Shown here: positions 1-11,640 of the stretch, one piece after another
Layout: every line of letters begins with the position of its first letter
Position numbering within the stretch: the first letter of the stretch is position 1
NCBI GenBank assembly: GCA_002105175.1
Contig: MCGE01000035.1
Span: forward strand, 310,001-374,000
Direction of reading: 5' to 3'
DNA: 64,000 nt
Origin: Absidia repens
Lineage: Eukaryota; Mucoromycota; Mucoromycetes; Mucorales; Cunninghamellaceae
Position numbers and translations under genes: made by a program
Notes under the pieces: model-generated
What the model saw: the letters and a program-made list of their open reading frames with translations, nothing else
Told to the model about the DNA's origin: nothing
Database searches by the model: none

Positions 1-1968
1 TATTATCGATTAAGAGGGGATACTTGTCGCGCGTTGGCCAGTCGATGGTGGAGGAAGCAAACGTGGGTAACGTCGCACTGACATGATCGGTGAAGGAGGA
101 CAAGAATAAAAGCTGCAACCGATGCTTGATGTTTGTCCAGTGGTAGAGTTGCAATTTGACGGAAATCATATCCGAGATCTGCCATTCGCTGACTTGGTTT
201 TTACTTGTTAGCTTGTGTTTATAATCCGACAGGGGCAAAATAGCAAACATACGATCTTCGTTCCGGCTGGCCTTGGATCGCAACATGTTTTCCAAAAAGG
301 TTTGATGATTGAGCTGTTGTTGGACAGTAGCATGGAACGATTGAAACACCGCACAGGGTTCCCGTTTGCGTTTACTACCCACGGTCGGTGGCGTCATCGA
401 GTCTTGTGTAGGTGCACGGAACAAGGACACAGAAGATCCGGAAAAAAATTGAGGAGAATCACCACTAAAATCAAATTCAAAAAACTTGTCATGGCGATGG
501 GGCCCAGCATCGGATCCAAAACTTGCTTGACTCAATTGGACAAACCAGTACTTCATTTTCTTGCTTTTCTTCTTTCTGGCAATGTGATATTCACTGATCA
601 CCCACACACGTGTCGACCAATCTTGAATTAAGTCCGATAAGAAATCCATCGATTGCCGGATACTGGCACTGCGTTCGGGAATCACCAGCCTCCATTTGGT
701 AGCCTCCAAGTCCTTTTGTCGTTGTTCTTGATACTTGGCATGTTCATGCTTGTCCTCCTCGGCCGCCTCCATCTCACCAGCACCAAAGAGCGTTAACGGA
801 CATGTATCCACCTTATCACATTTATGCAATTTGCCGATATCCTGGTCGTCGAGAGGATGTGTCCTTTTGCCCTTGCCAATGCCAATCTTTTTGAGGATTT
901 TCTTGTACAGTTTCCGGCTATGGTGATGCTTGACCCTTTTTTGGGATACCAAATTCGTTTCATAGATATGATCCAGAGTAAGGTCCGCATCGTAATGTTC
1001 GTCATGTTCCTTGCAATTGGTAAACCCATCAGCAAAATGTTCCGTATAATTTGTCAATAGATATCGTAATTTTTCGTCTTTGGGGACACAGTGATCATTG
1101 AGAAACGCAGCATCACATTCCTCCAGCAGATTGGTATTGCCATGGATCAAGTGATAAATGTAAGTGCTGTATTTCATGGACCCTTGAATGATTTCGGCAT
1201 TTTTCTTGTTCACTTTTTCCAAATAGCGTAGATGGAAATCAGGCACGGCCACAATGTAATTGGCACGTTCATAGATATTGGTCATTTGATAAATGGTGGC
1301 CTTGCGTTTTTCATAGTCGCCTTGGTTCACACAGATGGCATCCACCCAGACATAGTCCATATGCTTCAAATCCACTTCCTCCGTCATGGTACGACAAAGT
1401 TGGAAAAGAGAATCCAATCCAAACGATGTGATCGACGCCAAGTACCCCAGTTGCGTATCCACCGTGGTTTCATGTAATTCACCCCAACGGTACGACACCG
1501 CCACAAATTTCAAATCGCCAGAGCCCATCAATGGTGTTTCAATACAATGCACGACGTTTTCATAGGCAGCCTTTTTGATATCGATCAGTACCACCTGGAA
1601 TGGTTTTTCTTCTGGGGCTTGACCTATTGATGATATTGTCGAGAGACGTCTTATTAGTAAAAGATTTTTAGTTTTTATAAAATAGTTCGGACAAGAGTGA
1701 CATACCATTAGCTATGGGAACAGCACCGTCTTCATTTGTCGTATTGGCCTGAGACAATTTTTCTTCGGTGGGTTCATCTATTTTGTAAAAAAAAAAAAAA
1801 AAAAAGGTGTTGAAAGATGTCTTGTTAGTAAGGCGTTCAGATGTTTTTTTTTTTTTTATATAGATAATTTGGGCAATGATGAACATACCTTTACCAATAA
1901 CATCTGCAGAGTCTTTTTAATCATAATGACCTGAGGTGGGTTTTCTTCAGTGGGTTGATCTAATTTAC

Positions 1969-2007
<39 letters not shown>

Positions 2008-2276
2008 AATGTCGAAGGACATCTTGTTAGTAAAGAGCTCTGCTTTTTTGTTTGAGCAACAATGACATACCTTTAGCGATAGGTACAACAGCACCATCTT
2101 CATTCTTCATGTTGGCCTGCGACAGTTTTTCTTCTGTGGGTTGGACTATATTTTTCAAGAGAACAAAAAAGAGTCAAGGGAAAATATCTTGTTAGTAAAG
2201 AGCTCAACCTATTTTGTTTTTAAGAATCTATGAACATACCTTGAGCAATAGGATTCGTACCGTCTTCGTTTGCCAT
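1..2276 (-). CDS. HET-1: HET-domain protein, 3' end beyond left window edge
   Basis: HET-domain proteins act in fungal non-self recognition and cell death. Exons read on the minus strand are 2276-2240 (37 nt, start MANEDG), 2145-2071 (75 nt), 1959-1889 (71 nt), 1777-1706 (72 nt) and 1623 to the window edge. The last exon is open to the edge and encodes VAVSYRWGELHE, YVWVDAICVNQGDYEKRKAT, NIYERANYIVAVPDF and STRVWVISEYHIA, the three conserved HET blocks. A basic SKRKRE patch follows later. Introns have GTATGT donors, TACTAAC-like branch sites and TAG acceptors. The start was chosen because the same 37-nt exon occurs in the paralogues. The 71-nt exon is one base short and breaks the frame if included; skipping it keeps the frame. 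First member of a tandem triplication. Whether the missing 3' end is intact cannot be seen. Confidence 0.85.
1706..2145 (-). repeat. Mini-exon array of HET-1 (three modules)
   Basis: Three exon-intron modules lie between the start exon and the HET exon. Each exon runs from a segment like QPTEEKLSQ to one like NEDGAVPIAKG. Exon sizes are 75, 71 and 72 nt. Each following intron begins GTATGT, carries TACTAAC or TACTAAT 40-60 nt before its end, holds a poly(A) or poly(T) run (36 A on the plus strand at 1971-2006) and ends in TAG. The 75- and 72-nt exons start and end in phase 1, so either can be skipped without changing frame. The 71-nt middle exon has lost one base in an A/T run compared with the same module of HET-2. 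Confidence 0.85.
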
Positions 2277-2604
2277 GATGGTAAAATGAAAATAATAATG
2301 GAAAAAGAAAAGAAAAGGTAGAATACAAAAAAAAAAAAAAAGGCTTCCTAATGTATCTTTGTGGCGTTTCCCAATTTCGAACATTGTCCGCATGGACCAT
2401 TAAAGGAAAGAGAAAAATCGGAGTGGAGATGACCATATGGATTTTCCCTGGGTATGACAATTGGTATAATTTTTGATTGACACTAATTTGTGATACACAG
2501 AACTAGAATGGATAATGAAGACTATCTGCACATGCCAAGCCAATGCCCCTCGCTTTTTTTTTTTTTTTTCTGTTAAACATCCAATAATCATTTTTTTTCT
2601 TCTA

Positions 2605-2790
2605 TTCACAGTCCAATTATTTATTCCTTCATCTCAATAGTATCCCATTCAATAATATCTGGGTAATAGAAAGTTGCTATTCCAATACCCGCTTCCTCGT
2701 CCCTCCTATTTTCATTTAAAAAAGCTTTCTGTCATTTCATTGTAATAAAAAAAGGACATAGCTTTGTCTCACTTAATTTCTGACTCCTTT
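2605..2790 (+). repeat. Dispersed repeat family R3, copy 1
   Basis: About 180 bp. It shares the order ATTTATTCCYTCATCTC, AATAATA, a block like TATTCCAACANCCGCTTCC, then a T-rich block and GTCATTTCANTG with copies near 15085, 28680, 46790 (inverted) and 62250. No coding potential is seen. It may be a small element or a shared promoter segment, since several copies carry a TATAAA-like box after the CCGCTTCC block. Confidence 0.55.
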
Positions 2791-3425
2791 TGTTAAACTT
2801 TAAACGGTAACACATATTTATTTTGTTTGTTCGTTAAACAGGCAAAAGATCAGCATGGCAAATGATATTTCATGCGGATTTAGTTGTTTTTTTGGTGCCT
2901 GAATTTATCTTTTTTTTTTCTCGACTAATGAATGTCTATTTCATATCCCGCCACTTAACTCTATTTTCTTTGCAAGACCCTATTCCTCCCTGTTTTCCTT
3001 AATCCATCCATATGCCGCCTTCGCTCGCTCCTCGCTCCGTTCCATTCTAATTCAGAATATTTCCTTATGAAGGCAATTCCATTGTGCTATTTCCTTTTCA
3101 TTACCTCATAGACAATCACGTTAGTTGTCTATTCCCATATTCTGTCCACGACACGAAAAAAAAAAAAAAATTACAACTAGAAAATATATTTAAAGAAGCA
3201 GTGTAGCTGTGTACAACAGTGTCCTTGGACGTTTTTTTGGCAAGATATTTTTAGTAATAGATATGCTGCGCATGTTGTGTTATTCAATCAAGTTTTGGTG
3301 TTGTTGTCTTTTGATTTGTTTTTTTTTTTTTTTTTTGAGAAGGAAGGGGACTGTAAGCAGCAGTGACAGAGAGAGAGAGGGAGGGGGGATCCGAAGAATA
3401 GGTTTTTTTTTTTATTGGATGGCAT

Positions 3426-3480
3426 TCGACGCCTCCGCCATTTCGCATTTTGGTGGACGAACCTCGAGGGCCCCTAGCTA
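3426..3480 (+). repeat. Dispersed module R2, copy 1
   Basis: Contains GCCTCCGCCATTTCGCA followed by TTTGGTGGAC. The same module occurs at 9222-9275, 28357-28550, 60780-60845, 61440-61500 and 61515-61725. In copies 1 and 2 an ATCGCC[CA]ACGTGATTTTATA segment follows about 60-100 bp downstream, which could be a promoter. Function unknown. Confidence 0.5.
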
Positions 3481-4924
3481 TTCCTCCTCATCACTCAGTC
3501 AAATAGGCATCGCCCACGTGATTTTATAATAAAGTGGTTCTATTCCCTTTTTTCCACTTGGTCCTATGTCATTCGTCACACAGTCTTCACACACCTTCTC
3601 TGATATTACCTTTTATGGTTTCCTTGTTCTCCCAATTTACGTTCCCCCCCCCCCATCCATTAGAAGAATAAGTTTTCGTATCTCAAAAAGTTGAATGATG
3701 CCCATCGAATGTGGAGGTGTGTAGAAAAATTCACTGCCCCTACATCACCCAAAATGTAACAATTATTATTACTTGAATACAATGGTCGTAATTTGGGCGA
3801 CTGAAGGGCGAAAAGGAGGTGTACTTTGGGAATAGTTGAGATGGGAGCTGAATTACTGTGGGGAACTTCTACAGTACTCAATTTAATTCAAAGACAGTAA
3901 ACTTAGCATGAAGTAAACTCGGGATGACGTCCGATTGGCTCGAATTAGCAATCCAGCAATGATCGTGAAACGATGGGTTAACGTTAGACCATTCTGTTTA
4001 TCAAAAAAAATCATTTGAAGTGGCAAATAAGAAGGAGAGGAAATATGAAAGAGAACGACAAAATGATATTATGGGAAAAGAATTAGAATAAAAATATTCA
4101 CAGTAGGAACTCGTATCAACGATACACCTACCCGGAATGGCAACAAACCACGGAATAACAGTGCCTTTCTTAGAAAACATTAATTATTGGTTGGGAAATA
4201 ACGTATTTTAAATAACGGTATTTCTTTTAGGCCTCTCCTAGTCATCATCCATTTGCTGTGGGGGTAATGGACAAGGTTCCATGTAAAATTAGTCCACTCC
4301 CGTTTCTATATAGACGAGAGGTAGCTCTTTTTTGAGCTATTAGTATAAAAGGTGAGAGTAGAATGAGCACTGCATTTTGAATTCAAAGAGCTGGCAATTG
4401 GTATGTGGAGTGGTAGAGGACTAAATGTAAGCAAGGAAACTCGGTCTTTCAATGGCTTTTCAAGTGGTGAATTGAGGCTCAATAGGAACTAGAGAGTACA
4501 TGGAGTCATTGTACAGCATAGACATTGTATTTTGAGCCCAAAAAAAAAAAAAAAAAAACCCCCCGTTTTGCACAATACTGTCGTCAGCTAGTGGGAGATC
4601 TAAATACTGGAAAATTACAGTAAAATCAATGAAATTGCCGCTAGGCGTCACCCACGACAGCAACACACATCAAAAACAAACTAAAGTGATCGAATGGAGG
4701 TAGCGGGAGGGAGACTATTGGGGGATCTGAAGAATGGTCAACACTAATGTTTACACTAATATAAAGGGATAATTGTAAAAGAATGTCTAATATAATGTAC
4801 AAGGCAGAAAAAACACAAGAATGATATCATGGTTATCTTTTATTGAAGAATAACAACAGCCAACACTGATCTAAAGGGGCGATGGCAAAAAGGGATCTAT
4901 TACACAAGACATGAGAGATACACT

Positions 4925-5190
4925 TTTTTCATTGAAGTGTGTAAAAAGAGACATATTTTATTCAGTTATTGAGACATGCTATTGACAAACTAATATTAAA
5001 CTAAACTAAACTAAGCTAATGGCAACTCAAAGAAGTCGTCTAATGTTGCCTCCAGATCATAGATCCAAAATGAAAGGGTTTCCCCATCCATGTTGCGATC
5101 CCAAATCTAAAAACCCTTCTAAACTAGTCCTGCTACTATTTTAGGTCCAACTTAATCCAATAGTGGCCACAATAATGAAGAAAAAACGAA
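4925..5190 (-). ncRNA. Family R1 unit A: putative short polyadenylated transcript
   Basis: On the minus strand it reads as a short transcription unit. A conserved AACTAGTTTAGAAGGG-like segment (here GGACTAGTTTAGAAGGG) is followed by the core ATGGGGAAACCCTTTCATTT (5087-5068), a CATTAGCTTAGTTTAG segment and the polyadenylation-like GAATAAAATATGT (4963-4951). Eight other copies are present. The core could start a peptide of about 26 residues beginning MDGETLSFW, but most copies do not keep the frame, so a non-coding RNA or mobile element is more likely. Whether it is transcribed is unknown. Confidence 0.45.
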
Positions 5191-5531
5191 GGACAATTAA
5201 GAAAACAAAAAAAAAGAAAGAAACTGTAATAGAAAATTGTGTCTGTCGGATTTTAAAATCCTGTCTTCCCATTTCATTTTGACCACAATAAAAAAAAAAA
5301 AAAAAACCAGGAACCAGAAACTCAACCTAAAAGATTGATGGATTGTTGCCTGATTAAACGATATTTTCTCATTGAGTCAAACAGCAGAGTTTTTTTATTC
5401 GAGCGGGAAGCTTACGAATAAAAATGCATAAAAACAACTCTTATATATCATATCACAGAATCGTGTTGAAAGTAGCCCCACATACTCTCCCTCTATGTAC
5501 TCTCCATTATAGCCTTTCGTATGAATATTAT

Positions 5532-5566
<35 letters not shown>

Positions 5567-5792
5567 TATATATCAATATGCTTCAATAAAGGAAACCTCT
5601 TAATTGATCATACTCTGTGCCATTCGAATAGTAAGCAGCATGGCTATCATAGCTGGTTTATGAATATATATATATTTAATTCACCTCTACACTTGAGCTC
5701 TAAATCCCGTATACTAAGATGCAAAATACAAACATGTCTAATTTTATCAAAAAAAAAAAAAAAACCTTGTCACTGAAGTGAAAAACATGGTT

Positions 5793-5798
5793 TTTATT
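5793..5798 (-). terminator. Polyadenylation signal of HET-2
   Basis: AATAAA on the minus strand, about 55 nt after the ancestral stop codon at 5854 of HET-2. The equivalent signal of HET-3 lies at 12180-12185 in otherwise matching sequence. Confidence 0.5.
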
Positions 5799-5853
5799 TA
5801 ACATATATATATACAATATAAAAAATTCTAAACTAAAACGCGCATCCATCGAA

Positions 5854-8521
5854 TCAATAAATATCAAACCCAGCAGCAAGGGCATTTGTCACATCACAGG
5901 CATGGCGTTCCCAGGTTTGCAAGTTGGGCAGGGGAGGCTGTTGAAAGTCACATTCAAACTTGAGGATCCATTTATTTTTTGTCGAGCAGCCGATCAAATA
6001 AATGCTCTTGGTTTGCACGGCCATCGGTGATGGTCGTCTTGGATAAAATGGCCTGTGAAATTCGGAATACAAATCATGTCAGGCAAGTCGGTGGGGAAAT
6101 CGAGTTGAATCAGTCGGCGTAACATGGCCTCATCCTTCCGTTGACCCCCAGACAAAAGAGACATTTGGTAGTTGTTATGTTGATAATATTCCTTTGGCTT
6201 GATGGTAAGTTTATATTGCTTCTTGATGCTGGTGCCAGGGTCAAGCCCTGTGAGTTGAATGGAATCATCCCTGGTCAAATCAAAATTACATTTGTACTGG
6301 TCATCTTCTGTGAGTGTGGGATACGTTTCTGGGCCAGGCCAAACAATGTTGGAGGTAGCAAATGTCGGTAAGGTACCACTGACATGGTCAGTGAAGTTGG
6401 ACAAGAATAAAAGCTGCCATTTATCCTTGGTGGTTGTCCAGTGGTAGAGTTGCAATTTGACGGAAATAAGGTCGTTGATGTGCCATCGACCCACTTGTTC
6501 TTTGCTCACCAGCTTGTGTTTATACTCGGACAATGGCAAAATGGCGTGCATGCGATCTTCGTTCCGACTAGCCTTGGACTTGAGCATCTTTTCCAAGAAG
6601 GTTTGATTATTGAGCTGTTCGACCATATAATGGAAGGTTTGAAACACCGAACGAGATTCCCGTTTGCGTCTACTACTTGTTGTAGGAGTCATCGAGTCTT
6701 GTGTAGGCGAACGGATCAAATTGATGGAGGAGCCCGAATTTATTGCATCATCCAAAAAGTCGACTTCGAAAAACTTGTAAGGGCGATGGCGATCAGCATT
6801 CGTTCCAGAACTTGCATGACTAAGTTGGATAAACCAGTACTTCATGTGCTTGGATTTCTTTTTGGCAATGTGATATTCACTAATCACCCACACACGTGTC
6901 GACCAATCATGAATCAAGTCCGATAATAAATCCATCGATTGCCGGATACTGGTAGTGCGTTCGGGAATCACCCGCTTCCATTTCTCTTGATACTTGTCAG
7001 TTTCATGCTTTTCCGCGTCGTCCGATTCCATATCACCAGTACCGAAAAACGTTAACGGACATCCATCCAACGTATCACATTTATGCAAATTGCTGAGGTC
7101 AACGAAAGTATATGCTGTTTGGTCCTCATCAGTGTCTATATACTTGTGGGCTATCCTGTATCGACTTCTTCTATAGCGATGCTTGATCATGTTGTGGGAG
7201 GCCACATTGGTTTCAAAGATATGATCCAGAGTGAGTTCAGCATTGTAATGTTCATCATGTTTCTTGCAGGTCGTAAAACCATCAACAAAATGCTCTGTGT
7301 ATCTTGTCAATAAATACCGCAAGTGGAGGTCGTCGGGGACACGGTGTTCATCGAGAAACTCAGCATCACACTCCTTCAGCAGATCCCTATTGCCATGAAT
7401 CAAGTGGTAAATATATGTGCTGTATTTAATGGACCCTTGAATGATTTCGGCATAGTTCTTGCTCATACTTTCCAAATGGCGCAAATGTAAATCAGGGACG
7501 GCGACCACGTAATTGGCACGTTCATAGATATTGGTCATTTGATAAATGGTGGCCTTGCGTTTTTCATAGTCTCCTTGGTTCACACAGATGGCATCCACCC
7601 ACACGTAGTCCATATTTTTCAAATCCACTTCCTTCGTCATGGTACGACAAAGTTTGAAAAGAGAATCCAAACCAAACGAAGTGATCGATGCCAAATACCC
7701 CAGTTGCGTATCCACGGTGGTTTCATGTAATTCACCCCAACGGTACGAAATCGCCACATATTTCAAATCGCCGGAGCCCATCAATGGTGTTTCAATACAA
7801 TGAATGACGTTGTCCTCGGCGGCCTTTTTGATATCAATCAGTACGACCTGGAACGGTTTTTCTTCTGGGGCTTGACCTATTGTGAAGATATTGTCGAAAG
7901 ACGTCTTATTAGTAAAAACCAGTCTTTTTTTTATGAATTTTTTTAACAAGGGTGACATACCTTTAGCGATAGGAACAGCACCATCTTCATTCGTCATTTT
8001 GGTCTGAGACAGCTTTTCTTCGGTGGACTCATCTATTTCGCGAAAAAAAAAAAAAAGTGATGAAGGATGTCTTGTTAGTATGGCGTTCTGGTCTTTTATT
8101 CTTTGTATAGATATTTTGGGCAACAATGGACACACCTTTACTAATAACATCTGCTGAGTCTTTTTTCATCATCATGACCTGAGGTGCTTTTTCTTTGGTG
8201 TGTTGATCTATTATACGAAAAAAAAAAAAAAAAAAAATGTCGAAGGATATCTTGTTAGTAAAGAGCCCTGCTTTTTTTTTTTTTTTTTTTTGAGCAACAG
8301 TGACATACCTTTAGCGATAGGTACAACAGCACCATCTTCATTCGTCATGTTGGACTGCGATAGTTTTTGTTCTTGGGTTGAACTATTTTTCAAGAGAATA
8401 AAAAAGTGTCGAGGGAATATCTTGTTAGTATAGAGCTCAACATATTTTGTTTTTAATAAATATTTTGGGCAACGGTGAGCATACCTTGAGCAATAGAATT
8501 AGTATCGTCTTCGTTTACCTT
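5854..8521 (-). pseudogene. HET-2: HET-domain gene with damaged start, mini-exon and 3' end
   Basis: Second tandem copy. The start exon 8521-8485 keeps its 37 nt, but the codon aligned with ATG in HET-1 and HET-3 is AAG. Mini-exons are 8382-8309 (74 nt, one base lost), 8207-8136 (72) and 8032-7961 (72). The HET exon 7876-5994 is open for about 627 codons and keeps YVAISYRWGE, YVWVDAICVNQGDYEKRKAT and STRVWVISEYHIA. One base is missing near 6024-6035 relative to HET-3, so the reading frame stops at 5994 and the last 50 or so residues, ending AAGFDIY, lie in another frame (down to 5854). Translation could still start at an ATG inside a mini-exon (MTNEDG), and a downstream AG in the 74-nt exon would restore frame. 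It may therefore be a decaying gene or an altered allele that is still expressed. Confidence 0.7.
7961..8382 (-). repeat. Mini-exon array of HET-2 (three modules)
   Basis: Exons of 74, 72 and 72 nt separated by introns with GTATGT or GTGTGT donors, a TACTAAC branch site and TAG acceptors. The middle module (8207-8136) has diverged to a Met/Lys-rich peptide (PQVMMMKKDS) and corresponds to the 71-nt module of HET-1. The last module reads DESTEEKLSQ then MTNEDGAVPIAKG. Two intron poly(A)/poly(T) runs differ in length from those of HET-1. Confidence 0.8.
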
Positions 8522-11347
8522 GCTGGCGATTGAAATAATAATGGAAAAAAAGAAGAAGAAGCTTGAATACAAAAGAGAAAAAAAAAACGGCTTCCAGTGT
8601 ATTTGTGTGGCGTTTACCAATTTCGAACGGGCTCCGCATGGACTATTAAAGGAAAGAAAAAATCGGAGTGGAGATGCGCATATGGATTTTCCCCGGATAT
8701 GACAGTTGGTATAATTTGATTGACACCAACTTGTGATGCACAGAAATAGAGTGGATAATGAATACTATATGCACATACCAAGTCTAAATGCCCCTTTTCC
8801 CCTGGTTTCCTTAATCCGCCTCTCGCTCGCTCCTCGCTCCGTTCATTCTAATCCAGAATATTTCTTTATAACGACAATTCCGTAATGCTATTTGCTTTTG
8901 ATTACCTCATTGATAATCATCTTAATCGTCCATTGCCATATCATGTCCACGACGCGAAAAAAAATACCACTGGAAAATATAATTAAAGAAGCAGTATAGC
9001 TGTGTACAACAGTGTCTTTGGACGTTTTTTTTGGCATGATATTTTTAGTAATAGATAAGCTGCGCATGTTGCGCTATTCAATCAAGTTTTGGTGTTGTCG
9101 TCTTTTGTTTTGTTTTCTTTTCGAGTAGGAAGGGGAGTGTAAGCAAAGTGACTAAGAGACAGAGAGGGAGAGAGTAAATTTTTGGGAGGGGTCTGAAGAA
9201 TAGGTTTTTTTATAGGATGGCATTCGACGCCGCCGCCATTTTGCATTTGGTGGACGAGCCACTAAGACCCTAGCTGTCCTCCTCAGCACTCTGTCAAATG
9301 AATGGATGGGGTCAACATTCATGCATCGCCAACGTGATTTTATAGTAAAATGTTCTATTCCCTTTTTCCACTGGTCCTATGTCATTCGTCACACTGTCTT
9401 CACACCTTCTCTGATATTACCCTTTGTGGTTTCCCTCATCTCCCAATTACGTCTCCCTTCCATTAGAAGAATAAGTTTCGTATCTCAAAAGTTGAATTAT
9501 GGCACCAAATGTGGCGGTGTGTAGAAAAATTGACTGCCCCTGCATCACACAAATGCCAAAATAATTATTATTTGAATACAATGGTAGTAATTTGGGAGGC
9601 TGAAGGGGGAAAAGGAGGTGTATTTAGGGAATAGTTGAGATTGGAGCTGAATTACTGTGGGGAACTCCTAGAGCAGTCAATGTAATTCAAAGACAGTAAA
9701 CTTAGCGTGAAGCAAACTCGGGATGACGTCCGATTGGTTCGAATTAGCAATCCAGCAATGATCGTGAAACGATGGGTTAACGTTAGACCATTCTGTTTAT
9801 CAACAAAGATCATTTGGAGAGGCAAATAAGAAGGAGGAGGAAATGTGAAAGAGAGCGACAAAATGATATTATGGAAAAAGAATTGGAATAAAAATATTTA
9901 CAGTAGGAACTCACATCAACGATAGACCTACCCGGAATGGGAACAAACCACGGAATAACAGTGCCTTTCTTAGAAAACATTAATTGTTGGTTGAGAAATA
10001 ACGTATTGCAAGTAACGGTATTTCTTTTAGACCTCTCTTAGTCATCATCCATTTGTTGTGGGGGAAATGTAGAAAGGCTCCATGCAAAATTAGCACACTC
10101 CCGTTTCTATATAGGTGAGAGGTAGCTCTTTTTTAAGCCATACGTGTAAAAGGTAAGAGTAGAATGAAAACTGCATTTTGAATTCAGGGAGCTGGCAATT
10201 GGTATGTGGAGTGGTAGAGGACTAAAAGTAAGCAAGGAAACTCAGCCTTTCAATGACTTTTCAAGTGGTGAATTGTGGCTCAATAGGGACTGGAAAGTAT
10301 AAAGACTCATTCTACAGCATAGACAATGTATTTTGGGCCAAAAAAAAAGAAGAAAAAAAGGATCAATCTGTTTTTCGCCCAATACTGTCGTCCTTCAGCC
10401 GAGAGGGTAATCTAAAGACTGGCAAATAACATTAAAAGCAATGGAATCGCCGCCAAGCGTTATTGACAAGAACAAAATCTTCCATCACTGGGCATGTTGG
10501 CAAAGCACGGGGTGTTAATCGAACCCCAGTCTGACCCTATCCTAGCTTTTTTGTTTTTTGTTTTCTAAACTGGCGACCTTTTTTTCGTAAACCCGACTTC
10601 CCCCAATTTTTTATAAAAGAAATTGAGAACTCTTGTCTCTTTTTTACTGCAATAAAAATCCTTTTTTTTTTTTTTTTTTTTTTTGTTTAACAAATGCAAT
10701 TCTAACACTTTGACAGTTAATCCCCAAAATGTAAATGGCAACTCTACAATACCACTATTTTTTACTACAATAGCATACTGTACGATATCATACCACGTTG
10801 ATCCGATTGTGATAATAATTGACTTTGACTTGTTGATTTTTCTTTTTTACAATTTTTGATATATTTAAAATACCTTCTTTTGTACAGTATATAGGTATGT
10901 CTAGTCGAAACAGCAAACTAAAATATGAGGGACGATATAAAGTAAAAAGACAGGACATATTTTATTCAGATTTAAATTCAAGCTATGTAATCTAATGATA
11001 GTACCATGGCACCTGTCTAAAGGTGAGGCAATTAGGTGTACGTGAGTAGAATGGCGCATCTTATTGTAGAGTAAACATAACGTCAGATAAATTAGTCTTA
11101 TTAAAAGAGTGTGGGTATTTTATAATGACAAGGGCGGGGGCGTAAACGAAGGTAGGTTGAATTGCTCCATCTTGATTTGAAAGCTATCAACAAGCAAAGG
11201 AGAACTGCCATGTTGTTGATAATAAATGGTGGTGGTTCATTTCATGCGAAAAAAATTGCCATGTTAACGATGTTGTATGGTAGTGGTTGTTGTGAGAAAT
11301 AGAAGAAGGGTTTCCAAAAAAAACCTCACAAGAGACGGAAAAACGTT
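8522..11347. other. Intergenic: upstream region of HET-2 and insertion after the duplicated block
   Basis: From 8522 to about 10465 this matches the upstream region of HET-1, including R2 copy 2 (9222-9275). Sequence after 10465 has no counterpart there. A truncated end of repeat family R1 (ACATATTTTATTCAG near 10955-10975) lies in it. No gene is seen. Confidence 0.55.
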
Positions 11348-11640
11348 TCAAATCCCGCCCACGTGAAGTTGATTTATTTATTTTCTCACGCACTTTTATT
11401 TTTTCGCTCTTTCTCTTTCGTTTCTTTTTTCAGTCGTTTTTTTCTTCATCGATCTTGGATTAACGTCAGGTCTAGTTTAGAAGGGTTTTCAGATTAGGGA
11501 TTATAACATGTATGGGGAAACCCTGTCAATTTGGATTCAGGATTTAAGACCACCGTTCGTTGGGCTTTTGGTGTCTTCATTAGCTTAGTTTATTACTATT
11601 TTGTCATTGTTTGTATCTACATTTGAATAAAATATGTATC
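11348..11640 (+). ncRNA. Family R1 unit B: putative short polyadenylated transcript with promoter box
   Basis: The clearest member of the family. TCAAATCCCGCCCACGTG (11348-11365) is followed by a C/T-rich stretch, a GGTCTAGTTTAGAAGGG segment, the core ATGGGGAAACCCTGTCAATT (11512-11531), TTCATTAGCTTAGTTTA and TGAATAAAATATGT near 11624-11637. The same G-box-like element stands in the matching position in units C and E. An open frame of 26 codons starts at the core (MYGETLSIW). No known RNA family is recognised. Confidence 0.5.

Larger units (their letters stand above)
2277..5560. other. Intergenic: upstream region of HET-1 and dispersed repeats
   Basis: No convincing gene. It holds the HET-1 upstream region shared with HET-2, a copy of dispersed repeat family R3 (2605-2790), a copy of module R2 (3426-3480), and a family R1 unit (4925-5190). 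Poly(A)/poly(T) runs are frequent; the longest T run is at 5533-5565. The short open frames here are AT-rich, differ between the duplicated copies and are not credible proteins. Confidence 0.6.

Noticed and set aside
1..1623. HET-1 seemed broken because only short complete frames show in its body
   Set aside because: Reading the minus strand by hand gives one open frame from 1623 to the window edge; the gene simply has no stop inside the window.
3209..3529. 106-codon plus-strand frame in the HET-1 upstream region
   Set aside because: It runs through poly(T) tracts and is not preserved in the duplicated copy near 9000-9300.
10485..10545. tRNA-like or SINE-like signal (GGGGTTCGATTAACACCCC on minus)
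   Set aside because: The B-box-like word is there, but the T arm does not close with a seven-base loop and no acceptor or anticodon arm can be drawn.
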